From positions 4,067,501 to 4,131,500 of the forward strand of contig NZ_CP015506.1 in NCBI RefSeq assembly GCF_000294775.2: a stretch of 64,000 bases of DNA, in the 5' to 3' direction. The DNA comes from Cytobacillus oceanisediminis 2691. Lineage in GTDB: Bacteria > Bacillota > Bacilli > Bacillales > Cytobacillaceae. Of this stretch, positions 45,951-53,925 are shown piece by piece (the stretch's first letter is position 1; each line of letters begins with the position of its first letter). Under the pieces are notes generated by a model. The model searched no databases, was not told where the DNA came from, and saw only the letters and a list, made by a program, of their open reading frames with translations. The position numbers and the translations under genes were made by a program.

Positions 45951-46295
45951 TTAATCTCTTTTTGGGCGAAGTTTTAAAAATAGAGATAGCATAATTACAC
46001 TATTAAAAATCAAGATATTCCCTTGCATTTCTGAGATAGGAGCAAATTCAGGAATAATGTCGCCTATCGCAAAAAAAGGCAAAAATAGCACCATAACAAT
46101 TATTAATATAAAGATATTTTGAGTTTTAATATTGCCTTTTAATCTTAAAAAGTCAAGATAGTAAACCCCTATAGAACTTGCTAAAATATGACTAAAGAAA
46201 AATGATGATGGCTGTCTTCCCATTACAAATAAAATTATAGGACCAAGACTGTACAAAAAAAGAGCCAACTGAAGGCTCCTAACTTTGATAATCAT
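45951..46295 (-). CDS. four-TM membrane protein with a terminator-like hairpin in its first codons
   Basis: A 114-residue protein with hydrophobic segments at about 8-24, 30-48, 58-76 and 90-107. ATG 46,295 is preceded by TAGGAGGGGG, so the start is firm. Codons 6-15 contain the hairpin GAGCC / GGCTC followed by seven T, a feature that looks like an intrinsic terminator inside the gene. Function unknown. Confidence 0.6.
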   Translation of the reverse strand: MIIKVRSLQLALFLYSLGPIILFVMGRQPSSFFFSHILASSIGVYYLDFLRLKGNIKTQNIFILIIVMVLFLPFFAIGDIIPEFAPISEMQGNILIFNSVIMLSLFLKLRPKRD

Positions 46296-46365
46296 TAGAC
46301 ACCCCCTCCTATAATTTTGTATTAGATTAAGGAGAGGATATCCCTTTACTTCTTTCTTAATACAT

Positions 46366-46794
46366 TTACTTCTTTAAACCAAATAACATAATAAAAATTG
46401 AAAAAGCAATTGTTTCCAATACGCTTGTATCAAAATTTTCTATAAGATGTTTTCCTTCAGCAAGAAGAATCACTAAACCTACCACAACTATTCCAAATAA
46501 CACTTTGGTCACACCTTGCCACCTATTCCTCTTTTGCTCTTCCTCAATACAACCACTCAATTCAATCAAAGACCAGGCAAAAGTAATTACAGTAAAAATA
46601 ACCGTAAAGTATTTAGGTATTGGGGAAGAAGTAAAAGCTCCCCACCAAATAGCCCCCAAAAATAAAATTATTCCAATAATAACTCCAATAGTGTACTTTT
46701 GCTGTGATTTAATAAGTTCAGCAAGAGTTTTATAAGAAAGAAAAATGATAATAAAACATATAGCGACGTACAAAATTCCCATTAAAAAATTCAT
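46366..46794 (-). CDS. multi-TM membrane protein
   Basis: A 142-residue protein with four to five membrane segments (for example GILYVAICFIIIFLSY and VIIGIILFLGAIWWGAF). It is followed in transcription by the 114-residue membrane protein gene after about 70 bp. Function unknown. ATG 46,794 is preceded by AAGGGAG. Confidence 0.6.
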   Translation of the reverse strand: MNFLMGILYVAICFIIIFLSYKTLAELIKSQQKYTIGVIIGIILFLGAIWWGAFTSSPIPKYFTVIFTVITFAWSLIELSGCIEEEQKRNRWQGVTKVLFGIVVVGLVILLAEGKHLIENFDTSVLETIAFSIFIMLFGLKK

Positions 46795-47041
46795 TTTACT
46801 CTCCCTTTTCTATACACATAATCTACAAACATAAGATAATATGAATTTCTTTATTGAACCGACCGCTTCACCGAAGAACAGATGGATTATGAGCAATCAT
46901 GTTACTTGCCTGGATAAGAATTATGTTGGAGATACTCACAAATTTGAGGATAAAGCTTTTATTATGATACAGTCAATAAAGCTGATATATCGGCGCAAGT
47001 TTTATAATTTTATTTTCTCTCTAGCTGTGAAACCCATTACT

Positions 47042-47860
47042 TTAATAATTCCCTTTTCTTATCACTTCTTTGGTCATATCGTACAAGTTGTCATAATGCA
47101 ATAAGTGAATTTTTCTTTCGAGATACTCCCTTTGTATCCTATAGGTCTTATCAATGTTTAATTGAAAATCACTTCTTCTCCCTGCTACTACAACATAATG
47201 AAATCTACTGCTATCTAATTTTAAGAATTCACGAGGAAGTGATTGGTTCTTTCCTTTAACTTTTTCAAAAGTCTCGCTAAAGGAAGGAAAATATTCCTGC
47301 ACCCATTCTCTCCAGTCTTGTATCTGATTTAAACCTTTTCGAAACGCGTCACCTAAATGACCTTCTTTTTTGAAGATGTTTTTGTGTGGATGCTCGAATT
47401 CAACAAAAATAAACTGGTATCCTCCAGATGATTCCCCTACTAATAAAAAATCGATTTTGAATGAATTCCCTATCTGAAATTCAGGAAATACGAAGGCGCC
47501 ATGGTGCCCAAAAGTAAAAGAGTTGAAAATTGCGCCAACAATGTAATACGCCCTATGGTCTTTAATGAAGTTAAGTAGGGTTCTTTCATTCGTTGCTTCT
47601 TCATCTAATACAGACAAATACCTATGAAGAACATCGCTCATTCGCTTTGGGTTATTCTTTAAGTCCATTGGGTCTAAAAAGTTATTTGGAAAAAGACTTA
47701 GCCAATGCCTAACAGCCTTTGGATATTCGCTCCATTTATTAACCTTGATAAGAATATTTCCTGCCAAATCTTTTCCCCATACTTCTTCTTTTTTTACTTT
47801 TTCCCATTGTTCTTTTTCTTCTACAGTTATTTCTCGGTAATCTCTGTCGTATATCTTCAT
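47042..47860 (-). CDS. Shedu-like (DUF4263) nuclease
   Basis: A 272-residue protein. The C-terminal half matches the DUF4263/SduA pattern: FVFPEFQIG, KIDFLLVG, IFVEFEHPHKNIF, then QIQDWREWVQEYF at about residues 125-200. The D and E positions fit a PD-(D/E)XK nuclease core, with the usual lysine in a variant context (VEFEHP). Shedu proteins are single-protein anti-phage systems that cleave DNA. It is the last gene of a close minus-strand series with the small membrane protein, zinc peptidase and TIR genes, and may act with them. Confidence 0.8.
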   Translation of the reverse strand: MKIYDRDYREITVEEKEQWEKVKKEEVWGKDLAGNILIKVNKWSEYPKAVRHWLSLFPNNFLDPMDLKNNPKRMSDVLHRYLSVLDEEATNERTLLNFIKDHRAYYIVGAIFNSFTFGHHGAFVFPEFQIGNSFKIDFLLVGESSGGYQFIFVEFEHPHKNIFKKEGHLGDAFRKGLNQIQDWREWVQEYFPSFSETFEKVKGKNQSLPREFLKLDSSRFHYVVVAGRRSDFQLNIDKTYRIQREYLERKIHLLHYDNLYDMTKEVIRKGNY

Positions 47861-47889
47861 GTTTTACCTACCAAAATTAAATTTTGTAT

Positions 47890-48180
47890 TTAACTATTTT
47901 GCTTATTAAGCATCGAAAATTTCCTCAAAAAATAACAAAGTGAGAGATTTGAAATAATAATCCAAATGGAAACTTTATCCCAACTGAACCATACATTTGG
48001 AGAATATTTTAAGAATAAAGAAAAATAGGTAATGACTATTGTAAGTCCTATTAGAATACAGCCGATTATTTCATAATCAATTTCCAACCTGGCATTCTTC
48101 TTTTTTAATACAACATACACACTGTAATAAAACATCGTGGTTAATATATTTTGTAAAGCCAACAAAATGATAATCTTCAT
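47890..48180 (-). CDS. small three-TM membrane protein
   Basis: A 96-residue protein with hydrophobic segments at about 3-22, 38-58 and 70-88. ATG 48,180 has GGAAGGGGTG 5 bp upstream, better than the open frame further up. It lies 46 bp after the zinc peptidase gene and 29 bp before the Shedu-like gene, all co-directional. It could be a membrane effector or anchor. No family known. Confidence 0.62.
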   Translation of the reverse strand: MKIIILLALQNILTTMFYYSVYVVLKKKNARLEIDYEIIGCILIGLTIVITYFSLFLKYSPNVWFSWDKVSIWIIISNLSLCYFLRKFSMLNKQNS

Positions 48181-48226
48181 AATTTCACCCCTTCCAAATT
48201 TTATGTCATTTGGAAAGGATGTCAAT

Positions 48227-48859
48227 TTAACTTGCAATAAAAAATATAAAAACAATGAATGGCAATAAACTAACAAAATTCAAAATAATATTTGAATCCT
48301 TATATTTTACTGTACCACTCTCTAGTTGAATTTTCGCTTCCTTATTTATCATATTCCAACTTCTTGAGTCGTTATATTTATTGAATATCTCATCAGAATG
48401 CTTTTCAAGTACCTTTAAAGCTTCCTTGTTTGCTCCATCTTCGTCCTGAACTTTTATCCGGTTACACCAAATGGAGGAGCCGAAACAAATAAGGAATATT
48501 AGAAACATGAAAAGCTTCGGGATATTGGTTAGAAATTCATCAAAAAGGACCATTAAAATTGCGAAGACTGTAAGAGCTATTAAAGTGACCCCTGACATTT
48601 TAAATTTTTTATAAGCGGCAATGTCCTTAGAATTATTGATAAAATGTCCTACTTCATGTGCGGCTGTTATGATTTTACTCGTTTCATTACTGTCATCTCG
48701 TAATATTATTTTTGAAGTACTCTTAACACTAAAAACTGTCTCGCTAGCTTTATTTGATTTCTCAGTGACCACAATACATTTATTATCTGATATACCAAGT
48801 ACCAGCAAAAGTTCCTTGGCGAAGTCTTCTCCAGTAAGGATTTTCCCCATCTTACTCAA
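48227..48859 (-). CDS. membrane zinc metallopeptidase, YugP-like
   Basis: A 210-residue protein. The motif AAHEVGHFINNSKD (about 68-81) supplies two zinc histidines and the catalytic glutamate, and DEDGANKEALKVLEK (about 138-152) fits the distal acidic ligand of the PF04298 (YugP) family. Two membrane segments lie at about 92-130 and one at the C-terminus. TTG 48,859 overlaps the stop of the TIR gene (TTGA), so translation is coupled. In this position a protease could be activated by, or act on a partner of, the TIR protein. That is inference. Confidence 0.8.
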   Translation of the reverse strand: MSKMGKILTGEDFAKELLLVLGISDNKCIVVTEKSNKASETVFSVKSTSKIILRDDSNETSKIITAAHEVGHFINNSKDIAAYKKFKMSGVTLIALTVFAILMVLFDEFLTNIPKLFMFLIFLICFGSSIWCNRIKVQDEDGANKEALKVLEKHSDEIFNKYNDSRSWNMINKEAKIQLESGTVKYKDSNIILNFVSLLPFIVFIFFIAS

Positions 48860-49617
48860 AATACTTTTACCTCAATATCCGCATCTTTTAATTCTTTTAA
48901 AATAGCAAATTCAAGCTCTTCAACGGATTGAGTATATGGCAAATAAGCAACACCGTTTATATCTGTAGGTAGCTCTACGGTTGATTTATAGATGCAGCTA
49001 ACATTAGCACGACCCAGTTTCCCGTAAAAGAAACCAAGTTCAAAAATCACATTCTGTCTAGCTCGGAACTTAAGGTTTAAGGATTCCAATGGCGCATTTT
49101 CGGATAATGCTCCAATATCATCTGGTGTCAGTAATACAATGGCGTACTTAACATTAGAATGTTTCTCAAACTTCTCAATCAATGTTAAGCCGGAGTTAGC
49201 CATCCTGCTTAGTACAATTGGTTCCAGTCCTGCTCTCCTTATAATTCCCTCCGTCTCCAACAAAGCAGTATTGTCCCTTCCATGCACGATGAATATTTTA
49301 GTTCTTTCTTCACTTTTAATGACCGTTTCCTGCATTACATTTTGTTGCTTTTGAGGTCCAGACAATAACGGAATCATTTCTTCAAGAAGTGTTACATGAT
49401 TTAGTAAAGACTTGTATCCAGTTTGGTGTATTGTTTTTCCGCTATTAGAGTAATGAAAAGTTTCAAATTCAAATGTTGGCAGGTTCAATTCATTTGTACA
49501 TTTATTCATTACGCCGGTAAGTTTCATGAAATCATCGGTATAATGCCAATCTTTATCGTAATTTTTAATATCTCCAATTACCTTTTTTAATTGGAAAATA
49601 GTCGGGTTAAATTGCAT
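48856..49617 (-). CDS. TIR-like nucleotide-binding domain protein (CAP12/PycTIR type)
   Basis: A 253-residue protein. Residues 1-105 are an unassigned domain. Residues 110-250 match the PF10137 TIR-like domain: KIFIVHGRDN at the first strand, AIVLLTPDDIG, RARQNVIFELGFFYGKLGR with the putative catalytic glutamate, and VAYLPY near the end. These domains occur as NAD-degrading effectors of CBASS and Pycsar immunity. No cyclase gene is next to it. GAGGTGAA upstream of ATG 49,617 decides the start. It leads the operon with the zinc peptidase. Confidence 0.85.
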   Translation of the reverse strand: MQFNPTIFQLKKVIGDIKNYDKDWHYTDDFMKLTGVMNKCTNELNLPTFEFETFHYSNSGKTIHQTGYKSLLNHVTLLEEMIPLLSGPQKQQNVMQETVIKSEERTKIFIVHGRDNTALLETEGIIRRAGLEPIVLSRMANSGLTLIEKFEKHSNVKYAIVLLTPDDIGALSENAPLESLNLKFRARQNVIFELGFFYGKLGRANVSCIYKSTVELPTDINGVAYLPYTQSVEELEFAILKELKDADIEVKVF

Positions 49618-49803
49618 GTGAAAATTCACCTCTATCATGGTATCTGTGCCTAATGTGATTATATATGTTGTTGGATATTTTATACAATTGAAAAATAACA
49701 ACAATGCTTTTCTAAAGGGTTCTATTTAAATACTTTAGACGTATATAACTGCCTTAACTGAAGCAGCCTTAAATAGGATGACAATGTCAGTTTGTTATTT
49801 TTG

Positions 49804-49941
49804 ATGAGATTATGGTGGCAAATTGAGGAAATAAGAAAAGAACAAGTAATTCATGTTAATATACAAAGAGAAACGGATAGGATATGTTTAGTTACCGGGC
49901 AGACCAGTGGAAGAAGTATTTATGACACACGAGAGAAATGA
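49804..49941 (+). CDS. possible 45-residue peptide upstream of the DUF3885 gene
   Basis: ATG 49,804 to TGA 49,939. The product is basic and tryptophan-containing (RLWWQIEEIRKEQ). No clear ribosome binding site. The stop lies 9 bp before the next gene's start. It may be a small leader peptide or the remnant of a lost gene. Confidence 0.3.
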   Translation: MRLWWQIEEIRKEQVIHVNIQRETDRICLVTGQTSGRSIYDTREK

Positions 49942-49950
49942 GGTTTGAAG

Positions 49951-50601
49951 GTGAAGTTAAATAGATATATGGAAGTAAACTTTCCTAATTTAAAACTCAG
50001 ACCACCCCTTTTTTATAATTGGGATATTGGTATTCGTTTTGAATTAGGCGTGGATTATGATAGCGATGAAATTTATGAAGATTGTCCATATTTAAAAGGG
50101 GTTTATAAAAGAGCAATTACGTTATTTAAGTCTTTACATTCATCTGAAGACTGTATTTATATTGTAGCTAATGTAAATGATTTCGCAGATGGTGAAACGT
50201 TCAAACGTAAGTTGAACATCTTTTCTAAGTATGTAAAAGAGAAATCAGTTTTGTCTATGCTGCAACAACGTACAATTCCTTATATTTTCCCAGAAGACGA
50301 TGAGGATGGAAGATATAAAACGCATCGATTTATTCTGAAATGCAAAACATCTGACCTTCATTACGCAGCCATTCTAAAAGCTATCTGTAATCAAGATATG
50401 GGATTAAAGCCTAGTATTTATCATGATATCTTCTTTATAAATATAGATAGAAGAACTATTTTTCACGTTTATGATGATAGAGGTTGTGACTTGGTTGCTA
50501 CTTCAACCAATACAATACGAGATATTTATGAAGAATATAATGATTGGATTTTAGATTATGACCGAAATCAGGTTGATAAAGTCTTCATGAAGGGGTCTTA
50601 A
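49951..50601 (+). CDS. DUF3885 family protein
   Basis: A 216-residue protein with the DUF3885 pattern: a start rich in N, F and P (YMEVNFPNLKLRPPLFYNW), and a C-terminal TIFHVYDDRGCDLVA segment followed by IRDIYEEYNDWILDYDR. Function unknown. GTG 49,951 with GAGG 8 bp upstream is preferred over TTG 49,945. It is divergent from the TIR operon. Confidence 0.75.
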   Translation: MKLNRYMEVNFPNLKLRPPLFYNWDIGIRFELGVDYDSDEIYEDCPYLKGVYKRAITLFKSLHSSEDCIYIVANVNDFADGETFKRKLNIFSKYVKEKSVLSMLQQRTIPYIFPEDDEDGRYKTHRFILKCKTSDLHYAAILKAICNQDMGLKPSIYHDIFFINIDRRTIFHVYDDRGCDLVATSTNTIRDIYEEYNDWILDYDRNQVDKVFMKGS

Positions 50602-50700
50602 GCAAGCATTTGAAAATAAGTATACAAATGCTTCTCTAGTCTGTATAAAAATTAAACTACACAACATTAGAGCAATTTAGAGCAAGCCTAATTTTAGGAA

Positions 50701-50729
50701 TAAAAAACATCGTGCAAATCACGATGTTT
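50701..50729 (-). terminator. terminator of the 65-residue membrane protein gene
   Basis: The 10-bp stem AAACATCGTG / CACGATGTTT is followed by T on the minus strand. Confidence 0.8.
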
Positions 50730-50925
50730 AAGAATTAGGATTATTGAAATTATCAATGGTCTGCTTTAAGTGAGCTTCTTTATAGATATGTTCGGATTTG
50801 CTTGCGTTTTTTAGACCTTCTTCTGGATTTAACTCAAGGTTTTTCTTTTTAGCAACTTTATCGATAATAAAACCGAACAGAAGTAAACCACCAGCAATGA
50901 TTAAAAAAACTATCCATAAATTCAT
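50728..50925 (-). CDS. small single-TM membrane protein
   Basis: A 65-residue protein with one N-terminal membrane segment (residues 3-22, LWIVFLIIAGGLLLFGFII) and a charged tail. ATG 50,925 is preceded by AGGGGG. It lies directly downstream of structured RNA copy A and its terminator, in the same direction. Function unknown. Confidence 0.6.
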   Translation of the reverse strand: MNLWIVFLIIAGGLLLFGFIIDKVAKKKNLELNPEEGLKNASKSEHIYKEAHLKQTIDNFNNPNS

Positions 50926-51000
50926 GGCTGATACCCCCTTTTCTATTATTATACAATATATTATGGAAATTACCTTCCAACAGTCGAAAAATATACTTAA

Positions 51001-51120
51001 TAAAAAATCTCTGATGAAAGCATCAGAGCATACACTAAAAAAACTTTATGGCGGCATATTATTTGATAAACAAGGTATTTATGAGCTCTCGTAAAGTACA
51101 GAGTGCCACTATACTCAGTT
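51001..51120 (-). ncRNA. structured RNA, copy A, with terminator
   Basis: The minus strand reads GTGGCA ... CTCTGTAC ... TAAATACCTTGTTTA ... TGCCGCC (unit 51,050-51,110), the same core and outer stem as copies B and C. The central C/G hairpin of B and C is replaced by a CTCT/AGAG pairing. It ends in the terminator CTCTGATG / CATCAGAG plus T at 51,001-51,028. It precedes the 65-residue membrane protein gene. Confidence 0.6.
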
Positions 51121-51232
51121 CGATTATTAAATTCGACCGCTATAAGCGAGCTTTTGGAACTCAATACCATAACTGTAAGGAGCTCCTTTTCATTATTTTT
51201 AAAATAAAATTATTTATTAACCAAACTCATAA

Positions 51233-51262
51233 GATAAAAAAACGCTGTTAATTTCAGCGTTT
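51233..51262 (-). terminator. terminator of the PBECR4-like gene
   Basis: The stem AACGCTG / CAGCGTT followed by seven T overlaps the stop codon at 51,254. Confidence 0.8.
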
Positions 51263-51949
51263 TGGATTATTTCCTCTTATTCCACCTTTATGGGAGTAAA
51301 TTCTTCTTCTTTTGGTATTTGACTTAAATCTTTTGTGCTTTATTCTTTCAGTCACGTTCACTACCGTGCTAGGGGGATTAGTATAAGGATTAGTTGGATG
51401 TGCTGGAGTTTTACGTTCTATTATAAAAGTTTCAGGATAATACCACTTACCATGCCATTCTTCCTTCATACCTAACTGTATAAATGCATTATCATTGAGA
51501 TGAAAGTTGAATACAATAAAGTTGGAATTAATAAACCTTCCTGGACTCGGAACATATTTTATCATTAAGGAACCATGTTCCAGCAAATATGGTAAGTAAT
51601 AGAAATGAAGCATTTTATCCTTCATTTTATTTAATTTAACACCTTTACTTCTGATAAATGCCTTGTTAAGTTTACCCTCATATATATTATTCCAACCACC
51701 CATACCCTTATAATCTTTCACTAGTTGAAAATTCATTCTTTTTTGAGGATTAATAGTCTTTTCAATTGCAACCAAATGACAAAACCTATCCAAATCAAAT
51801 TTCAGCTTTATTCTTTCACCCGAAGATAAAGCAAATTCGTATGTATAAGGGTAAAGTTGAGTATAATAGAATTCTCGTAGAACTGGTAGGTCAACGTCTG
51901 CAAAATTTGGTCGACTATTTAAGCTTAACAAACCTGTAAGGTCTAACAT
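51254..51949 (-). CDS. PBECR4-like protein, possible BECR-fold nuclease
   Basis: A 231-residue basic protein. FCHLVAIEK (near 58), KGMGGWNNIYEG (near 80) and MKDKMLHFYYLPYLLEHG (near 108) recall the PBECR4 domain, a barnase/EndoU/RelE-like nuclease group seen in phage polyvalent proteins. The C-terminal 40 residues are rich in K, R and H (KHKRFKSNTKRRR). The start ATG 51,949 has AAGGAG 9 bp upstream. A structured RNA with promoter and terminator lies immediately upstream, so expression probably needs read-through. It may be a toxin controlled by that RNA. The family call is from memory of its pattern and is moderate. Confidence 0.6.
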   Translation of the reverse strand: MLDLTGLLSLNSRPNFADVDLPVLREFYYTQLYPYTYEFALSSGERIKLKFDLDRFCHLVAIEKTINPQKRMNFQLVKDYKGMGGWNNIYEGKLNKAFIRSKGVKLNKMKDKMLHFYYLPYLLEHGSLMIKYVPSPGRFINSNFIVFNFHLNDNAFIQLGMKEEWHGKWYYPETFIIERKTPAHPTNPYTNPPSTVVNVTERIKHKRFKSNTKRRRIYSHKGGIRGNNPKR

Positions 51950-51977
51950 ATTTTTTTCTCCTTAACCCTTTTCATAT

Positions 51978-52006
51978 AAAAAAGCCCTGATGAAATCATC
52001 AGAGCC
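51978..52006 (-). terminator. terminator between structured RNA copy B and the PBECR4-like gene
   Basis: The stem CTGATG / CATCAG with flanking GC pairs is followed by six T on the minus strand. Confidence 0.8.
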
Positions 52007-52130
52007 TACACTTTAATAATTTAAAGGCGGCACATCTTTAGATAAACAAGGTATTTTTGAGACCCCCCCGTGGGGTACCGGAAGCCACCAGTTCCAGCTT
52101 GTTCCTAAAAGGAGACAACCTAATCTCTAT
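51978..52130 (-). ncRNA. structured RNA, copy B (own promoter and terminator)
   Basis: The predicted transcript is about 150 nt. The core unit 52,026-52,089 has the outer stem GGTGGC / GCCGCC and the strong inner hairpin ACCCC / GGGGT. It contains the conserved single-stranded block TCTCAAAAATACCTTGTTTA, and is preceded by a variable hairpin. The terminator at 51,978 separates it from the 231-residue gene. The layout resembles the antitoxin RNA of type III toxin-antitoxin loci or an attenuating leader. Confidence 0.68.
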
Positions 52131-52136
52131 ATTCGT

Positions 52137-52165
52137 ATTATAAAGCCAAAAATTATAATCGTCAA
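52137..52165 (-). promoter_or_regulatory. sigma-A promoter for structured RNA copy B
   Basis: On the minus strand TTGACG (52,165-52,160) and a perfect TATAAT (52,142-52,137) are 17 bp apart. It lies between copies C and B. Confidence 0.75.
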
Positions 52166-52191
52166 TAAATAACTCAACGAAAATTTAAATA

Positions 52192-52253
52192 GGCGGCATT
52201 TTTTGGTAAACAAGGTATTTTTGAGACCCCCCCGTGGGGTACAGAGTGCCGCC
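52192..52253 (-). ncRNA. structured RNA, copy C
   Basis: It has the complete outer stem GGCGGCA / TGCCGCC (52,247-52,253 with 52,192-52,198), the same inner hairpin and conserved block as copy B, and an upstream hairpin CGAATTAATATTCG. No terminator follows before the promoter of copy B. The promoter of copy C itself is not clear. Confidence 0.62.
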
Positions 52254-52492
52254 ATACCCTGTTCGAATATTAATTCGACTGTTATTATTATATTCGTAGC
52301 TTCTGCTTTTTATCCTTTAAAAATACCTATTTAGGCAATATTTTGCAACATAACATTTTCCTGCATTTCTCCGTCTTCGATATATAAAAAAACAAAAAGT
52401 AACACGGAATTGCACCCCCTGTTCTCATTGTTTTCGCAGATTATTATTAATTTCTTATTACCTGCCTAATAAGCAAAAAACATTTATGTCTA

Positions 52493-52819
52493 TTAAAGAA
52501 TGATATTTGTCTCATTTTCTAATCCACTATTCAAATCTATTTCAACCATTTTAATGAGTAACTCATTACGATAATAATCGTAACTATCAATATCCAATTG
52601 AGTTACCTTTAAAATTCTAAATTGATACATTTCAGAAGTAAACTGCTTAATGGTATATGAAATTAATTTATCCTTTTTTTGTACTACTGACCAAAAATAA
52701 ATCTCTTCATCACTCATAATGTTCAGTATTTTTAATATAATTTCAGTTGTTAAAATAGGAAACCGCTCAACAAAAATTCCCCTTCTAGAAGCTTCGTTTA
52801 GAAGGTCGCTTTTATCCAC
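52493..52819 (-). CDS. unknown 108-residue protein
   Basis: A soluble helical protein (LLNEASRRGIFVERFPIL at the start). GTG 52,819 is preceded by GGAGGTG. It lies upstream of structured RNA copy C in the same direction, and a transcript from here could read through the RNA copies. Function unknown. Confidence 0.6.
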   Translation of the reverse strand: MDKSDLLNEASRRGIFVERFPILTTEIILKILNIMSDEEIYFWSVVQKKDKLISYTIKQFTSEMYQFRILKVTQLDIDSYDYYRNELLIKMVEIDLNSGLENETNIIL

Positions 52820-52902
52820 TTAAAACACCTCCGCTTGTTTTGTTCCTTCATTTATTATGTATTATAAATAAATATAAAAGAACCTCCGAGGGAAGTGAAA
52901 AA

Positions 52903-53169
52903 ATGATTAACAAAGCTGCACATATAATGGTTGATTTACACCAGAGTAGCTATTTGCTTACTTTCAAAGAACCTGTTGAAACGGCAGTCTTAAAGGAATT
53001 AGTTTTAGAATTTAAAAAGGAGAATAAAGAAAAACAAAAAGAACGATATCTTAAAAATGTTTTTTAGCTTTCTTACATAATAAAGGTTACAAGGATGCAG
53101 ACATACCTACTTTTGGGGCAACAATTGATTTACATGACTATAATAAAGAGATAAAAGATAAAGAATAGT
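52903..53169 (+). pseudogene. small gene with a frameshift in a run of six T
   Basis: ATG 52,903 (behind GAGGGAAG) opens a 54-residue frame ending in TAG right after the T run at about 53,060-53,065. One more T would join it to the next phase (AFLHNKGYKDADIP, then FGATIDLHDYNKEIKDKE), giving an 89-residue protein ending at 53,169. A terminator follows. It may be a slippage site, a sequencing error or a decayed gene. No family known. Confidence 0.55.
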
Positions 53170-53179
53170 ATAGCGATAA

Positions 53180-53231
53180 AAAATCAAAAGACATAGTCGT
53201 TCACTACCGGTTATGCCTTTTGATTTTTTTA
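53180..53231 (+). terminator. terminator of the frameshifted small gene
   Basis: AAAATCAAAAG pairs with CTTTTGATTTT across a long loop and ends in T. Confidence 0.65.
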
Positions 53232-53389
53232 TTTGGTATTTGTTTACAAATGGCTTTTAAATAGGTTTTAAATACCTTAACAGCAACCTCTTCTTCTACA
53301 ATACTTTAAAATGAATGGTGCTCACTTAATTTTTTGATACCTAGGCATAATGGGATTAACAAAGACTTTTTGTTATGTTGGCAAGAAAA

Positions 53390-53421
53390 AAAGAAAAAAG
53401 CATCTGAAATTAACGCTTTTC
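53390..53421 (-). terminator. weak terminator of the secreted protein gene
   Basis: The stem AAAAGC / GCTTTT with a T run lies on the minus strand just after the stop at 53,431. Confidence 0.45.
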
Positions 53422-53430
53422 ATCAGGGTA

Positions 53431-53925
53431 TTAATCAGTAAAGGTAAATGTCTCTTTTAAACGTCTTCCATCCTTGCCTTGAGTCCAAACAATTTCCACT
53501 TCCAATTCCGTTGCTTTTTCAGCCAAAAGGAAATTTGAATGACGAAAGAAATTACCATTAGTATTCAAAGTCCTTGCTAAGGAAATTGCTCTTTCATAGT
53601 TGTCATTATTACAATCCCATCCGTGTGGACAACTGTGAAGGGAAAACTTCGTCTTAGAATTAGGTTCATTTCTAAACAAATTGATTTCTACGGAAAATAC
53701 ATCCTTACCAATGTTTTCAACTTCTAAAGAGTAAGTTTGAAATTTTCCTTTCACAGGCTTTACCATCCCCTTACCTTGACCAGCTTCACCTATTCGAACT
53801 TCCCATTGTTTCGATGTTTGTTTGATAGGCAGGTTATCAAAGGTTAAGGCGTATGTGTTTATTGGTGTTAAGAAAAAGGAAAATAATAAAAAACTACTAG
53901 CTCCAAGAAGTAACTTTTTAATCAT
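53431..53925 (-). CDS. secreted protein of unknown function
   Basis: A 164-residue protein with a signal peptide of about 27 residues (KKLLLGASSFLLFSFF, cleavage after YALT-type sequence) and a beta-rich mature part. Two cysteines in SCPHGWDCNND near residue 105 may form a disulfide. ATG 53,925 has CAGGGGG upstream. It is the last gene of the transposon cargo before the end. Confidence 0.7.
   Translation of the reverse strand: MIKKLLLGASSFLLFSFFLTPINTYALTFDNLPIKQTSKQWEVRIGEAGQGKGMVKPVKGKFQTYSLEVENIGKDVFSVEINLFRNEPNSKTKFSLHSCPHGWDCNNDNYERAISLARTLNTNGNFFRHSNFLLAEKATELEVEIVWTQGKDGRRLKETFTFTD

Noticed and set aside
46841-47104. Plus-strand frame of 87 codons
   Set aside because: No ribosome binding site, overlaps the 3' end of the Shedu-like gene, and no protein features.
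51001-52253. T-box, c-di-GMP or glycine riboswitch
   Set aside because: The characteristic sequences of these families (for example the T-box GGGTGG motif) are absent from the three RNA copies.
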